Shown piece by piece: positions 22,177-30,773 of a DNA stretch of 64,000 bases; position 1 is the first letter of the stretch, and each line of letters begins with the position of its first letter. This stretch comes from an uncultured Collinsella sp. (GTDB taxonomy: Bacteria > Actinomycetota > Coriobacteriia > Coriobacteriales > Coriobacteriaceae): assembly GCA_900545665.1 (NCBI GenBank), contig UQZU01000004.1, positions 40,654-104,653 of the forward strand, read 5' to 3'. A program made the position numbers and the translations under genes. Under the pieces are notes generated by a model. The model saw nothing but the letters and a program-made list of their open reading frames with translations, was not told where the DNA came from and searched no databases.

Positions 22177-24669
22177 ATGACCGCAACCGCCAGTCGAACC
22201 ACCAACCGCAGACCCGAGCTCTTGGCCCCCGCCGGAGGCCCGGAGCCCTTTGCCGCCGCACTCGCTGCCGGGGCAGACGCCATCTACTGCGGCATGGGAA
22301 GCTTCAACGCCCGCCGCAAGGCCACCAACTTTACCGACGAGGCCTTTGAGCAGGCCTGCCGTGCTGCACACCTGGCCGGGTCGCGCGTCTACGTCACGGT
22401 CAACATCGTCATCAAGCAGTCCGAGATGGGCGATGCGCTGCAACTCATCCATCGTTGCTCCACGCTGGGCGCCGACGCCTTCATCATCCAAGACTGGGGC
22501 CTGTTCTTTGAGGCCAAGCGCACCATGCCCGGCATCGAGACGCATATCTCGACCCAAGCGAACATCCATGACGACCGCGGAACCCTTTGGTGCCGCGAGC
22601 AGGGCGCCGACCGCGTGACCCTCTCGCGCGAGCTTTCCATCGACGAAATTGCCGCCATTCACGATGCCGCGCCCGATGTGGACCTTGAGGTCTTTAGCCA
22701 CGGCGCCATCTGCTTTTGCTACTCGGGTCTGTGCCTGCTGTCGAGCTTTGCCATGGCGGGCCGCTCGGCCAACCGCGGCATGTGCGCTCAGCCCTGTCGC
22801 CTGCCTTACGAGCTGATCGACGAGAACGGCCGCACGCTCTCCCCTGCCGGTCGCGAGCGCGCTCTATGCCCGCGTGACACCAACACCTCACAGCTTGTTC
22901 GCCGTCTGTATGATGCCGGCGCCGCGTCTCTCAAGCTCGAGGGCCGCATGAAGGCGCCCGATTACGTGTACTCCATCGTTGATGTGTATCGTCACGAAAT
23001 TGATGACATGCTGGCAGGGGTCGCCGTTGCCAAGGACGAGGAAGCCGCCCGCCAGCGCCAGCTCAAGCGCTGCTTCAACCGCGACTTTACGCACGCCTAT
23101 CAGGACGGCACCTCGGGCGACGAGATGATGAGCTACGAGCGTTCCAACAACCGCGGCCAGATCGTGGGCACGGTGCTGGGCAGCCGCCCGGCCAACCGCG
23201 ATGTGCGTGGCCTCAAGCCCGACGACCGCCGTCGCCGCGCCGCCATCGCCCGCATTGAGCTGTTTGAACCCGTGGGCAAGGGCGACTTGTTGGAACTTCG
23301 CCACGATAACGAGTTTGACCAGTTCCTGACCACCATTGCCGCCGATGATGCCGCCGCGGGCGATGTTATCGAGTGCCGCGTGCCCCGCAGCATGCCCGAG
23401 GGCTGCCGCGTCCGCGTGATTCGCAGTCAGCGTGCCATCGACGCCGCCGGTGCCGCGCTCAAGCGCGATGTGCTGCGCCGCCGAGCTGTTGATGTGTCCG
23501 TCGTGGCGCGCCTGGGCGAGCCGTTTACTGTCACACTCACCTGCTGCGACAACCCCGCGCTCACCGCCACCGCCACGGGCTTCACCGTCGAGGCCGCCAA
23601 GACCCGCGCGGTCGAGGCATCCGACCTGGTTGAGCATGTGGGCCGCATGGGCTCCTCGCCCTTTGAGGCGGCGAGCTTTGATGTGGCGCTCGATGAGGGC
23701 TGCGGTATGGGCTTCTCTGCCGTGCACAAGGTGCGTGCCGCCGCCTGTAAGGCCTTGGAGGAGGCCATTCTGGAGCCGTACGAGGAGCGCGCGAAGACGC
23801 TCGAGTTGCCGGTGCTCGACAAATGTACGCGCCCCATGCCCGAGCACTACCGCGACGAGCCGCAGATCTGCGCCGCCGTCACCACGCTCGAAGCCGCCGA
23901 GGCGGCTCGTGCCGAGGGCGCCACGCGCATCTATATGACCACCGACGCGCTCGAGGCTGTCGGACTCTCCCCTGCCGATGCATTTGAGCAGGGCATCATA
24001 CCCGTACTCGACGAGGTCTGCCGCGCCGTCGACCACGAGCGCGTCGACCCGTGGGTTGTTGCCGGCGCCACGGTCGCTATCGGCAACATCTCTGAGCTTG
24101 CCCTGGCCGCCCAGGTTGGCGCCACGGCGGAGGTCCGCTCTTGCCTGCCGGTGCACAACACGCCCTGTATGGAGGCGCTTGCCAAGCGCGGAGCCGGTGC
24201 GTTTTGGCTCTCGCCCGAGATCACGCTCGACGAGATTGTCTCGCTCGGCGCCGCCGCGCCCGCGGCTCTGGGCATCACCGTTTTCGGCCGTCCGCGCGTC
24301 ATGACAAGCGAGCATTGCATTCTGCAGGTTGCCAACGGCTGCATCCACGATTGCGCCAACTGCCGCCTGCGTGCCCGCAAGCTCTCGCTCAAGAATATCG
24401 ATGGAAAGGTCATGCCCGTCCGCACCGATATCCACGGCCGCTCTCGCCTGTACGATGCCTACCCCATCGACCTCACGCCGCAGGTTCCTCAGCTGCTCGA
24501 TGCCGGTGTGCGTCGTCTCATGGTGGACGGAACGCTGCTCGAGACGGATGAGGTGGGCCGTGCCGTCGCTCGCGTCCGTCGCGCCGCCGAGGCGGCTCAA
24601 GCTGGCCGTAAGCCCGCCGCCCGCCTGCGCGGGGCGACCTCGGGCTGCATGTTTGTGGGAATCAGCTAA
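22177..24669 (+). CDS. U32-family protein (RlhA/TrhP-like, probable RNA hydroxylation factor)
   Basis: 830 residues. Formerly called collagenase-like peptidases, characterised U32 members take part in 23S rRNA C2501 (RlhA) or tRNA U34 hydroxylation. The N-terminal barrel begins LLAPAGGPEPFAAALAAGAD; the U32 signature is EVFSHGAICFCYSGLC (about residues 170-185) with conserved Cys residues that bind an Fe-S cluster; GMCAQPCR follows. The long C-terminal half matches the extended architecture with a second, U32-like repeat (SEHCILQVANGC, CANCRLRA). RlhA fits the length better than TrhP. A GGCAGGA site precedes the ATG. RluA-type gene starts 15 bases downstream, giving a two-gene RNA-modification operon. 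Confidence 0.88.
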   Translation: MTATASRTTNRRPELLAPAGGPEPFAAALAAGADAIYCGMGSFNARRKATNFTDEAFEQACRAAHLAGSRVYVTVNIVIKQSEMGDALQLIHRCSTLGADAFIIQDWGLFFEAKRTMPGIETHISTQANIHDDRGTLWCREQGADRVTLSRELSIDEIAAIHDAAPDVDLEVFSHGAICFCYSGLCLLSSFAMAGRSANRGMCAQPCRLPYELIDENGRTLSPAGRERALCPRDTNTSQLVRRLYDAGAASLKLEGRMKAPDYVYSIVDVYRHEIDDMLAGVAVAKDEEAARQRQLKRCFNRDFTHAYQDGTSGDEMMSYERSNNRGQIVGTVLGSRPANRDVRGLKPDDRRRRAAIARIELFEPVGKGDLLELRHDNEFDQFLTTIAADDAAAGDVIECRVPRSMPEGCRVRVIRSQRAIDAAGAALKRDVLRRRAVDVSVVARLGEPFTVTLTCCDNPALTATATGFTVEAAKTRAVEASDLVEHVGRMGSSPFEAASFDVALDEGCGMGFSAVHKVRAAACKALEEAILEPYEERAKTLELPVLDKCTRPMPEHYRDEPQICAAVTTLEAAEAARAEGATRIYMTTDALEAVGLSPADAFEQGIIPVLDEVCRAVDHERVDPWVVAGATVAIGNISELALAAQVGATAEVRSCLPVHNTPCMEALAKRGAGAFWLSPEITLDEIVSLGAAAPAALGITVFGRPRVMTSEHCILQVANGCIHDCANCRLRARKLSLKNIDGKVMPVRTDIHGRSRLYDAYPIDLTPQVPQLLDAGVRRLMVDGTLLETDEVGRAVARVRRAAEAAQAGRKPAARLRGATSGCMFVGIS

Positions 24670-24684
24670 CCGAAAGGCTTACAC

Positions 24685-25344
24685 GTGAACGAAGAACCTC
24701 AAGTCCTCTACTGCGACGCCTGGCTTATGGCCATCGACAAGCCCGCCGGCATGATCGTCCACGGCGACGGCACCGGCGAGCGCACGCTCACCGACTACGC
24801 CAGCGACCTTTTGTTGGCGATGGGCGACGGCTTTGCTGCGACCGACATGCAGCCACTCAACCGCTTGGACCGCAACACCACCGGCGTGGTGTTGTTCTCG
24901 CTCGACAAGCAGACGCAGCCCGCTTTTGACCAGATGGTCATCGACCACGCGTTCGAAAAGCACTATCTGGCGCTCGCCGAGGGCAAGATCGACTGGAACG
25001 AGAAGCTCATCGACAAGCCCATCGCGCGCGACCGCCACGACAGCCGCAAGATGCGTGTAGGCGCCAGCGGCAAGCCCTCTCAAACACGCGTCAAGGTGCT
25101 CAAGCGCCTTAAGAGCCGCCGTGGTCTGCCCACGCGCTCGTATATCGATGTCGAGTTGCTCACCGGCCGCAAACACCAAATCCGTGTGCATCTGGCGAGC
25201 GAGCGTCATCCCCTGGTTGGCGACGACCTGTACGGCACGCCGCGTCCTTGTGGCCTCATGCTTCACGCCCACAGCGTGTCCTTCACGCATCCCGTAACCG
25301 GCGAGCACATCCACATCGAAGCCCCCTGCCCCTGGGAGCCCTAA
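24685..25344 (+). CDS. RluA-family pseudouridine synthase
   Basis: 219 residues from a GTG start with a GAAAGGC site. It isomerises uridine to pseudouridine in rRNA or tRNA. The catalytic motif is NRLDRNTTGVVLFSLD at about residues 57-72, with Asp in RLD; the usual HRLD is NRLD here. ELLTGRKHQIRVHLA is the conserved C-terminal RluA motif. No S4 domain is present, so it is a short form. Substrate position cannot be assigned. It follows the U32 gene closely and is followed by a hairpin terminator. Confidence 0.9.
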   Translation: MNEEPQVLYCDAWLMAIDKPAGMIVHGDGTGERTLTDYASDLLLAMGDGFAATDMQPLNRLDRNTTGVVLFSLDKQTQPAFDQMVIDHAFEKHYLALAEGKIDWNEKLIDKPIARDRHDSRKMRVGASGKPSQTRVKVLKRLKSRRGLPTRSYIDVELLTGRKHQIRVHLASERHPLVGDDLYGTPRPCGLMLHAHSVSFTHPVTGEHIHIEAPCPWEP

Positions 25345-25355
25345 AGTCTCCCGAA

Positions 25356-25389
25356 AAGGGACGGGTTTATTTTGGCAGGTCTTATCTGG
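25356..25389 (+). repeat. Dispersed AAGGGAC(A/G)GG repeat, copy 1
   Basis: AAGGGACGGGTTTATTTTGG followed by CAGGTCTTATCTGG. Near-identical copies occur at 51375-51409 and, inverted and shortened, at 53177-53218. All are intergenic. Confidence 0.65.
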
Positions 25390-25397
25390 ACAAACGT

Positions 25398-25439
25398 CAA
25401 AACCACCACAAAGGTTCCTGTCCCTTCGCGGTGGTTTTG
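25398..25439. terminator. Hairpin between the convergent RluA and DeoR genes
   Basis: CAAAACCACC pairs with GGTGGTTTTG around a loop that includes CCTGTCCC. The T/A-rich stem ends allow termination in both directions. Confidence 0.6.
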
Positions 25440-25460
25440 GCCTTAGCCCGTCCCCTGCTG

Positions 25461-26207
25461 CTAGACCGTGATGACGTTGTCCATTGCCCGGTACTTGGCG
25501 GGGACCTCGCCTGCGGTAATAATCGTTGCGTCGCGGAAGTCCGCGAACTTGACGGGCGCCACCATGCCAAATTTACTGGCGTCCGAGATTACGAAGCGCT
25601 TGGCCGTATGGCGCATCGAGATACGCTTTACTTGCGCCTCCTCGATATCTGGCGCCGTGAAGCCCTGCTCGGCGGCAATGCCGTTAGAGCCCCAAAAGCC
25701 ACAGTTGAAGTTGTAGCGGTCTAAGGTTGCCAAGGCATCGGGGCCAACGAGCGCCTCGGTCTCGGGTTTGAGCTCGCCGCCCAGCACCACGGTACGCATG
25801 CCGCGCAAAGCAAGGCGCTGAGCATGGAGCACGGAATCGGTCACATAGGTGACATCTTCAAGGTGTGGAAGATGCTCGATGAGCCTGAGCGTCGTCGAGC
25901 CCGAGTCGATGTATACAAAGCTCTCAGGCTCCACAAGCGCCGCCGCACGGGCGCAGATACGCTCCTTGTCATCGTTATGGAGGTCGCTGCGCTCATTAAG
26001 CGTTAGGTCGCGCGTCACGTGCGCGCGCTCAAGACTCGTCGCCCCACCGTGGACCTTGGCGATGCGGTGCGCTCGGTCGAGCGTCTGCAGGTCGCGCCGA
26101 ATGGTAGACGCCGTCACGCCCAGGGCCTCAGCAAGCTCCGGCACGGTAACCGAGCCGGCTCGCTGCACCATCGACACGATCGCGTTGAGCCTATCTTCCG
26201 CAAGCAT
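25461..26207 (-). CDS. DeoR-family transcriptional regulator
   Basis: 248 residues. The N-terminal winged helix (LAEALGVTASTIRRDLQTLD, about 25-45) is followed by the DeoR-C sugar-phosphate domain with YIDSGSTTLR near residue 98. Such proteins repress sugar or sugar-phosphate operons until a phosphorylated ligand binds. The gene starts 3 bases after the stop of the oxidoreductase, so both come from one mRNA, and it probably regulates that unit. The phased GCGC array upstream of the oxidoreductase is a candidate target. Confidence 0.92.
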   Translation of the reverse strand: MLAEDRLNAIVSMVQRAGSVTVPELAEALGVTASTIRRDLQTLDRAHRIAKVHGGATSLERAHVTRDLTLNERSDLHNDDKERICARAAALVEPESFVYIDSGSTTLRLIEHLPHLEDVTYVTDSVLHAQRLALRGMRTVVLGGELKPETEALVGPDALATLDRYNFNCGFWGSNGIAAEQGFTAPDIEEAQVKRISMRHTAKRFVISDASKFGMVAPVKFADFRDATIITAGEVPAKYRAMDNVITV

Positions 26208-26210
26208 CGC

Positions 26211-27290
26211 TTACTCCTCCTCGGGGTACACAACTCCCCAGTCGGCGCGGAGCTTGGTCATAAGCTCCATAACATCAGAAGCATAGCCCAGAAGCTCACG
26301 CTTCGAATCATCGCCGGCAACGGCCTTCTCAAGATCGGCCATCTCGTAGCACAGAGCGTATGCCTCGGTGCCAGCGTGAACCTCCTCACGGTGACCGTCT
26401 GCAGTCCACACGATGGTCGCATGATCGGCACGCGGATACTCGTTGACCTCGATATAGCACTTATCGAAACTGATGACCGAGCGCTTGGGCTGTTTGGAGT
26501 GGAGTGTAAGGCTCACGACGCCCAGCTGCTGCTCAGCATTACGGCAGACAATGCCGCCCGCAACGTCAACACCGGTCTCACAGGTGTTGCCCAGCGAGAC
26601 AACCTCAGCGGGCTGGCTCGCCATAAACAGGCGCATGACGGAGAGCGCATACACGCCAATGTCGAGCATGGCGCCGCCGGCAAGGTTGCGATTGTAGAAG
26701 CGATTGGTCAGATCGCCGTACTCCTTGTAGCTGCCAAAGTTGAGCTGAGCGAGATTCATGCGGCCGAACTCGCCAGCATCCATGCGACGACGCAGCTCCT
26801 GATACAAGGGCATGTGAAGCACCGTGGTGGCGTCCATAAGGACCACGTTGTGCTCGTCGGCAATGGCGCGGGCCTCGTCAAGCTCGGCGGAATTGAGGGT
26901 AATGGCCTTCTCGCAGAGCACGTGCTTGCCAGCTGCCAGAGCGGCTCGCAGATAGGTGATATGCGTGTTGTGCGGCGTGGTGATATAGACTGCGTCAATG
27001 TTCGGATCGGCGTAGAGATCCTCGACCGTGTCATAGACCTTCTCAACGCCATACTGCTCTGCAAAAGCCTGAGCCTTGGACAGTGTGCGGTTGGCAACGC
27101 CCGCAAGCTTGCGGCCGGCAAGAGCGAGAGACTGGGCCATCTGGTTGGCGATAACACCGCAACCGATCACGGCCCAGCGGAGCTCGGGGGCCGTAAAAAT
27201 ATCGTTGGGGAACGGCTGATCCTGGACCGAGGCAAACGCCGCCTTAGCGGCTGCTTCGGCGTCGAGCGGAGCCTGTTTGGAATCTGCCAT
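26211..27290 (-). CDS. Gfo/Idh/MocA-family NAD(P)-dependent oxidoreductase
   Basis: 359 residues from the ATG at 27290, with AGGAGG 6 bases upstream. The N-terminal Rossmann site is AVIGCGVIANQMAQSLA. The family motif usually written EKP reads CEKAIT here. The C-terminal domain includes GGAMLDIGVYAL with the usual Asp and Tyr region. Members oxidise or reduce sugars, inositols and related polyols; the substrate is unknown. It is the first gene of a two-gene operon with the DeoR-type regulator. Confidence 0.9.
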   Translation of the reverse strand: MADSKQAPLDAEAAAKAAFASVQDQPFPNDIFTAPELRWAVIGCGVIANQMAQSLALAGRKLAGVANRTLSKAQAFAEQYGVEKVYDTVEDLYADPNIDAVYITTPHNTHITYLRAALAAGKHVLCEKAITLNSAELDEARAIADEHNVVLMDATTVLHMPLYQELRRRMDAGEFGRMNLAQLNFGSYKEYGDLTNRFYNRNLAGGAMLDIGVYALSVMRLFMASQPAEVVSLGNTCETGVDVAGGIVCRNAEQQLGVVSLTLHSKQPKRSVISFDKCYIEVNEYPRADHATIVWTADGHREEVHAGTEAYALCYEMADLEKAVAGDDSKRELLGYASDVMELMTKLRADWGVVYPEEE

Positions 27291-27420
27291 TATGTGCCTC
27301 CTGAGGTATCGGAAGTCCTTCATTTCTAACAACCCTATAATCGCACAATTGCGCGCGTATCTGCTCGTGTTTGCGTGTTTATTTTCTTATCGGTCATTAT
27401 TTAGCCATAGTTGGCAAATG

Positions 27421-27472
27421 TTTGCGCGGTTATGCGCATTATCGCGCAAGGCTATGCGCGTAAATGCGCATG
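27421..27472. promoter_or_regulatory. Phased array of five GCGC boxes upstream of the oxidoreductase operon
   Basis: GCGC cores start at 27424, 27434, 27444, 27456 and 27466, that is 10, 10, 12 and 10 bp apart, most within TATGCGCat or similar. A further GCGCGC lies at 27351. One-turn spacing in AT-rich surroundings fits an operator for a cooperatively binding regulator, most simply the DeoR-type protein. Confidence 0.5.
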
Positions 27473-27619
27473 CAACGATCCTTATGAAACATAAAAGGGC
27501 GGAACACCATAGCCATAAAAGACAGAGTAGGCCGTATTACTCCACCCCTCTGGGGGCATCAGACATCAAAGGACCGTCCCAAACTGCCGGCACATAGAGA
27601 CTGTCCCCCCAACGACTGG

Positions 27620-27683
27620 TCATTTAAGTCTGTCCCCAATGAATGCCAAGCGAAGGCTGCTCATTTAAGTCTGTCCCCAATGA
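27620..27683. repeat. Two direct copies of a TCATTTAAGTCTGTCCCC repeat
   Basis: The 23-nt unit TCATTTAAGTCTGTCCCC plus AATGA occurs at 27620-27642 and 27661-27683, 41 bp apart, with a decayed CTGTCCCCC relative at 27601. I associate such GTCCCC repeats with RAYT/REP-type elements. The rest of 27291-27806 has no gene. Confidence 0.65.
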
Positions 27684-27809
27684 GTGGTCGAAGCCGACGA
27701 AACGCGACAGGGTGTCACCTGGCGGCACTCGATTCGAGACGGCACCGAAAACTGGATGCAACCGGAATGACGGGACGGCAAAACCGAAGCCATCGAGTAG
27801 CGATAGAAA

Positions 27810-27842
27810 AAAGGCCCGGATGCCGTGGGGCATCCGGGCCTT
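27810..27842 (-). terminator. Terminator of the r-protein operon after rplX
   Basis: GGCCCGGATGCC and GGCATCCGGGCC form a perfect 12-bp stem with a 4-nt loop, followed on the minus strand by TTTTTT. It closes the operon directly after rplX. Confidence 0.93.
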
Positions 27843-27869
27843 TGCTAGCAACTTGATGTTGCGGGCAGC

Positions 27870-28175
27870 TTAGAACTTGTGGCCGCACTTCTTGCAGACG
27901 CGCAGCTTGTTCTTGCCGTCCTTCTCGTGACCGACGCGGGTAGCCTTACCGCACTCGGGGCAAACGAGATTGACGTTGGAGGCATCGATGGGAGCCTCCT
28001 GCGAAACGATGCCGCCCTGCTGGTTGGCAGCGTTGGGCTTGACGGCCTTCTTGACGACCGAAACGCCCTCGACAACGACCTTGTTCTCGGCGGGGAGAGC
28101 ACGCAGGACAACGCCCTGCTTGCCGCGATCCTTACCAGAGAGAACCTGGACCTTATCGCCCTTCTTGATATACAT
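27870..28175 (-). CDS. rplX: 50S ribosomal protein L24
   Basis: 101 residues; early assembly protein binding 23S rRNA domain I. The KOW motif is at the N terminus (KKGDKVQVLSGKDRGKQG). The C terminus carries a zinc ribbon, CPEC with CKKC, so this is a Zn-containing form. Last gene of the operon; rplE, which normally follows, is missing and a terminator comes instead. Confidence 0.97.
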   Translation of the reverse strand: MYIKKGDKVQVLSGKDRGKQGVVLRALPAENKVVVEGVSVVKKAVKPNAANQQGGIVSQEAPIDASNVNLVCPECGKATRVGHEKDGKNKLRVCKKCGHKF

Positions 28176-28188
28176 ATATCTCCCCTAA

Positions 28189-28557
28189 CTACAGGGTCTC
28201 GGGAGCGAGCGAGACGATCTTCATGTACTTCTTGTCACGAAGCTCGCGAGCGACAGGCCCGAAGATACGGGTGCCGACGGGCGAACCATCGTTGTTGATG
28301 ACAACGCAGGCGTTCTCATCAAAGCGAATGTAGGAGCCATCCTTGCGGCGGATCTCCTTAACGGTGCGAACGACGACGCAACGGACAACGTCCTTCTTCT
28401 TGACGTTGGCGCCAGGGGTAGCCTCCTGGACAGCACCGATGAACACATCGCCGATGCCTGCATAACGACGCTTGGAACCGCCAAGCACCTTGATGCAGCG
28501 AATCTTGCGAGCGCCGGAGTTGTCGGCGACGTTCAGCATGGTTTGCATCTGAATCAT
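28189..28557 (-). CDS. rplN: 50S ribosomal protein L14
   Basis: 122 residues, standard length. It opens MIQMQTMLNVADNSGARK, the invariant L14 start, and contains RRYAGIGDVF and KKKDVVRCVVVRT. L14 lies at the subunit interface next to L19. GGAGGA sits 8 bases before the ATG. The 118-bp spacer before it is much longer than others in this operon and folds into a three-way junction (separate entry). Confidence 0.98.
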   Translation of the reverse strand: MIQMQTMLNVADNSGARKIRCIKVLGGSKRRYAGIGDVFIGAVQEATPGANVKKKDVVRCVVVRTVKEIRRKDGSYIRFDENACVVINNDGSPVGTRIFGPVARELRDKKYMKIVSLAPETL

Positions 28558-28582
28558 GGTAGATGTTCCTCCGAACTAAGAA

Positions 28583-28648
28583 CCGAAGAGAGGTGCGCAG
28601 CCTTTATACGGCCTGTGGTATGCAAGCCAGGCATACGCACATCTTCGG
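28583..28648 (-). promoter_or_regulatory. Three-way-junction RNA candidate in the rpsQ-rplN spacer
   Basis: On the transcribed sense: P1 pairs CCGAAGA-u-GUGC with GCAC-cuc-UCUUCGG; P2 is GUAUGC-loop-GCAUAC; P3 is CAGGCC-loop-GGCUG. All three close around a compact junction that ends about 10 bases before the rplN ribosome binding site. It looks like a translation-control element for rplN and rplX. Folding was done by eye. Confidence 0.5.
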
Positions 28649-28675
28649 AAACGTACAAGTCGTAAGAGCGACTGC

Positions 28676-28936
28676 TTATTTAGCGCGCTCGACGACCTCG
28701 ATGAGGCGCCAACGCTTCATCTTGGACATAGGACGGGTCTCCATAACGCGGACGGTATCGCCCACGCCAGCCGTGCACTCCTCGTCGTGAGCGTGCAGCT
28801 TCTTGGAGCTGGTCATCATCTTGCCGTACTTGGGGTGACGCTTGCGCTCGGTGATGGTGACAACAATGGTCTTGGCACCGGAAACGGAGGTAACGACACC
28901 CGTACGGACCTTACGCGAGTTACGCGAATCAGTCAT
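28676..28936 (-). CDS. rpsQ: 30S ribosomal protein S17
   Basis: 86 residues; primary 16S rRNA 5'-domain binder with an OB fold. RKVRTGVVTSVSGAKTIVV and KYGKMMTSSKKLHAHDE are the expected conserved blocks. It begins 16 bases after rpmC. Confidence 0.97.
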   Translation of the reverse strand: MTDSRNSRKVRTGVVTSVSGAKTIVVTITERKRHPKYGKMMTSSKKLHAHDEECTAGVGDTVRVMETRPMSKMKRWRLIEVVERAK

Positions 28937-28952
28937 GTTCTCTCCTTAGGTC

Positions 28953-29168
28953 CTACTCGGCGACAGCGGACTTCTCCGCTGCGATCTCGCGGGCGCGCTG
29001 CTCCGTGAGGACGCGAGCGATGTCCTTCTTCACGGTGTTGACGCGAGCGGTGTTGTCCAGCTGGCTGGTGGCCATCTGGAAACGAAGGTTAAAGAGCTCG
29101 GCGCGCATTTCCTTCAGCTTCTCAACGAGCTGAGCGTCCGAGAGCTCACGAATCTCTGCGGGCTTCAT
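28953..29168 (-). CDS. rpmC: 50S ribosomal protein L29
   Basis: 71 residues, two helices: KPAEIRELSDAQLVEKLKE and LFNLRFQMATSQLDNTARV, the family hallmark. It sits at the peptide exit tunnel with L23. Its ATG overlaps the rplP stop (TAATG), so translation is coupled. A short Glu/Ala-rich tail extends beyond the usual end. Confidence 0.97.
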   Translation of the reverse strand: MKPAEIRELSDAQLVEKLKEMRAELFNLRFQMATSQLDNTARVNTVKKDIARVLTEQRAREIAAEKSAVAE

Positions 29169-29671
29169 TAGTTCTCCTCCTTGGCGGCGGCGGCGTCCTC
29201 AGCAGCCCACTTGGCCTCGAGAGCGGCCTCCTCAGCCATCTCCTTCTCGATGCGCTGCTCAGCGTTCTTAGCAGCAACAATCTTGGTCTTGATGGGAAGC
29301 TTGTGCTGTGCAAGACGCAGAGCCTCGCGAGCGACCTCCTCGGGCACGCCCTTGACCTCGAACATGATGCGGCCGGGCTTGACGACGGCCACCCACTCCT
29401 CGGGGTTACCCTTACCAGAACCCATGCGAGTCTCAGCAGGCTTCTTGGTGATGGGCTTATCGGGGAAGATCGTGATGTAGACACGACCGCCACGCTTCAT
29501 GTAGCGGGTCATGGCAATACGAGCGGCCTCGATCTGACGGTTGGTGATCCAATGGGCCTCGAGAGCCTGGATACCAAACTCGCCGAAATGCAGCTCGGTA
29601 TTACCCTTGGCCTGGCCCTTCATGGAGCCACGCTGCACCTTGCGGTGAAGAATACGCTTAGGGGCAAGCAC
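29168..29671 (-). CDS. rplP: 50S ribosomal protein L16 with a C-terminal extension
   Basis: 167 residues against about 138 in most bacteria. It starts at a GTG that overlaps the rpsC stop by one base (TAGTG). The core is standard: KRILHRKVQRGSMKG, GKGNPEEWVAVVKPGR. The extra 25-30 residues at the C terminus are a charged Ala/Glu/Lys helix. Confidence 0.97.
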   Translation of the reverse strand: MLAPKRILHRKVQRGSMKGQAKGNTELHFGEFGIQALEAHWITNRQIEAARIAMTRYMKRGGRVYITIFPDKPITKKPAETRMGSGKGNPEEWVAVVKPGRIMFEVKGVPEEVAREALRLAQHKLPIKTKIVAAKNAEQRIEKEMAEEAALEAKWAAEDAAAAKEEN

Positions 29672-30381
29672 TACTGACCCCTCCTCTCGGAGTTACGACG
29701 ACGAGGACGGGAAGAGCCCTCGAGTGCAGGGTTGGGAACAGGCTGGCCCGGGAGCTTCTCGCCCAGGTAGATCCAGACCTTCACGCCGCAAGCGCCCATG
29801 GTGGTGCTGGCGACAGCCGTGCCGTAGTCGATCTTGGCACGGAGGGTGTGCAGAGGCACGCGACCCTCGCGGTACCACTCACGACGGCCCATCTCGGCAC
29901 CGCCGAGACGACCGGAGCACTGGATACGGATGCCCTTAGCGCCGGCCTTGCGGGCGGACTGGACAGCCTTGCGCATAGCGCGACGGAAGGCAACGCGGCC
30001 CTCGAGCTGCTCGGCGATAGACTGAGCAACGAGGTTGGCGTCGAGCTCGGGGCGCTTGATCTCGACAACGTCGACGGAGAGCTGGCCCTTGGAGACGCCA
30101 GCAACCTTCTCGAGCTCGGTGCGGAGGGTATCGATCTCGGCACCCTTCTTACCGATGACAACGCCGGGGCGAGCGGTGAGGATGATGACCTTCACCTTGT
30201 CGCCAGCGCGCTCGATCTCGACGCGGGAGACAGCTGCGCGGGAAAGACGCTTCTCGAGGTACTTGCGGATCTCGAGATCGTTACCGAGGGTCTTAGCGTA
30301 ATCCTTCTCTGCGAACCAGCGGGAGCGCCAGTTCTCGGTGATGCCAAGACGGAAGCCGGTGGGGTAGACTTTCTGACCCAT
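29671..30381 (-). CDS. rpsC: 30S ribosomal protein S3
   Basis: 236 residues. The N-terminal KH domain has VIGKKGAEIDTLR (GxxG loop) and the C-terminal domain has GRLGGAEMGRREWYREG, part of the mRNA entry tunnel. It ends with a basic tail (RPRRRNSERRG). It overlaps rplP by one base and follows rplV by 6 bases. Confidence 0.98.
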   Translation of the reverse strand: MGQKVYPTGFRLGITENWRSRWFAEKDYAKTLGNDLEIRKYLEKRLSRAAVSRVEIERAGDKVKVIILTARPGVVIGKKGAEIDTLRTELEKVAGVSKGQLSVDVVEIKRPELDANLVAQSIAEQLEGRVAFRRAMRKAVQSARKAGAKGIRIQCSGRLGGAEMGRREWYREGRVPLHTLRAKIDYGTAVASTTMGACGVKVWIYLGEKLPGQPVPNPALEGSSRPRRRNSERRGQ

Positions 30382-30387
30382 ACAGCT

Positions 30388-30759
30388 TTACGCCTCCTTT
30401 CGAGGAGCAACGACGACGGTGATGTGGGAAGTACGCTTCAGAATGCGAGAAGCGGAACCCTTGGCGCGGGGACGGATGCGCTTAAGCGTCGGACCCTCGT
30501 CAACATAGGCAGCGGCGACAACCAGGTTGTCGGCACGCAGACCGTTGTTGTTCTCGGCGTTCGCAACGGCGGAACGGAGAACCTTCTCGACATCCACGGC
30601 GACGGCGCGGTCGCAGAAGTGGAGGATGTCGAAGGCCTGAGCGACAGGCTTGCGGCGGATCAGATCGACCACCAGGCGGGCCTTGCTGGGGGAAACACGC
30701 ACGTACTTAGCGACGGCGCGAACCTCGGTGGCCTCAGTTTCAATAGACTTAGTTGCCAT
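30388..30759 (-). CDS. rplV: 50S ribosomal protein L22
   Basis: 123 residues. The core RVSPSKARLVVDLIRRKPV and the tunnel hairpin region PRAKGSASRILKRTSHITV are conserved. L22's hairpin lines the exit tunnel at the macrolide site; no deletion or insertion is evident there. The N terminus has a short acidic extension. Confidence 0.98.
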   Translation of the reverse strand: MATKSIETEATEVRAVAKYVRVSPSKARLVVDLIRRKPVAQAFDILHFCDRAVAVDVEKVLRSAVANAENNNGLRADNLVVAAAYVDEGPTLKRIRPRAKGSASRILKRTSHITVVVAPRKEA

Positions 30760-30773
30760 TTACGGTTAACCCC

